Origin: Hydrogenimonas sp.
Lineage (GTDB): Bacteria > Campylobacterota > Campylobacteria > Campylobacterales > Hydrogenimonadaceae
Assembly (NCBI RefSeq): GCF_029933015.1
Contig: NZ_JAOZOZ010000088.1
Location: 1 to 6,458 of the forward strand
Reading direction: 5' to 3'
DNA length: 6,458 nucleotides
Part shown: piece by piece, positions 6,405 through 6,458 of the stretch
How positions within the stretch are numbered: the first letter of the stretch is position 1
Layout: each line of letters opens with the position of its first letter
Made by a program: the position numbers and the translations under genes
The notes under the pieces: generated by a model
What the model was told of the DNA's origin: nothing
Databases searched by the model: none
Seen by the model: only the letters and a program-made list of their open reading frames with translations

Positions 6405-6458
6405 ATGGAAATAGTGATAGCACTCGCCCTCGTCGTTGTCGTCGGCGTACTTCTTTAT
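6405..6458 (+). CDS. N-terminus of an unidentified membrane-anchored protein (runs off right edge)
   Basis: Eighteen codons are visible: MEIVIALALVVVVGVLLY. From residue 3 onward this is an uninterrupted hydrophobic segment, consistent with an N-terminal transmembrane anchor with a short N-terminal tail, or an uncleaved signal anchor. AAAGG (6395-6399) sits 5-6 nt before the ATG, a good ribosome-binding site that supports a true start. Proteins such as RmuC or RNase Y begin with a similar anchor, but 18 residues do not allow a choice. The gap between the typA terminator and this start (6339-6404) is AT-richer than its surroundings and presumably holds the promoter, but I see no convincing -35/-10 pair. 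Confidence 0.6.
   Translation, partial: MEIVIALALVVVVGVLLY

Overview
The window looks like a chromosomal segment from a member of the Campylobacterota (Epsilonproteobacteria) with fairly high GC. Three things point there: the FlgE N-terminus (MMRSLWAGVSG) is of the Campylobacter/Helicobacter type, sigma54 promoters of the campylobacterial form (GGAA-N6-TTGCTT) drive the hook genes, and typA lies divergent to a fliK-flgD-flgE cluster, as I remember it from Campylobacter jejuni. The exact genus cannot be read from the sequence. The GC content argues against Campylobacter and Helicobacter themselves, and a free-living or vent-type relative is plausible (inference).

Layout. From 4291 leftward on the minus strand runs a flagellar hook cluster: fliK (hook-length control, 4291-2612), flgD (hook cap, 2599-1928), a FlgE-family hook/basal-body protein called flgE2-like here (1924-254), and the start of the main hook gene flgE (182 to beyond the left edge). 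fliK, flgD and flgE2-like are packed tightly, with gaps of 12 and 3 nt, and look like one transcript. A sigma54 promoter lies just ahead of fliK. A second, nearly identical one begins in the stop codon of flgE2-like and serves flgE separately.

On the plus strand, typA/bipA (4482-6293) encodes a ribosome-associated translational GTPase. It has its own sigma70-type promoter and ends in a GC-rich hairpin terminator. A new membrane-anchored protein starts at 6405 and runs off the right edge.

How the genes work together: FlgD caps the growing hook, FlgE subunits (and perhaps the FlgE2-like protein) polymerise beneath it, and FliK measures hook length and switches the type III export gate to filament substrates. 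The sigma54 promoters place these genes in the middle class of the campylobacterial flagellar hierarchy (FlgSR/RpoN control, from family knowledge). typA is a housekeeping or stress-adaptation neighbour with no direct link to the flagellum.

I found no mobile element, CRISPR array, RNA gene or clearly new system. The most informative points are the matched sigma54 promoter pair, the inverted repeats around both, and the co-location of two flgE paralogues in one locus.
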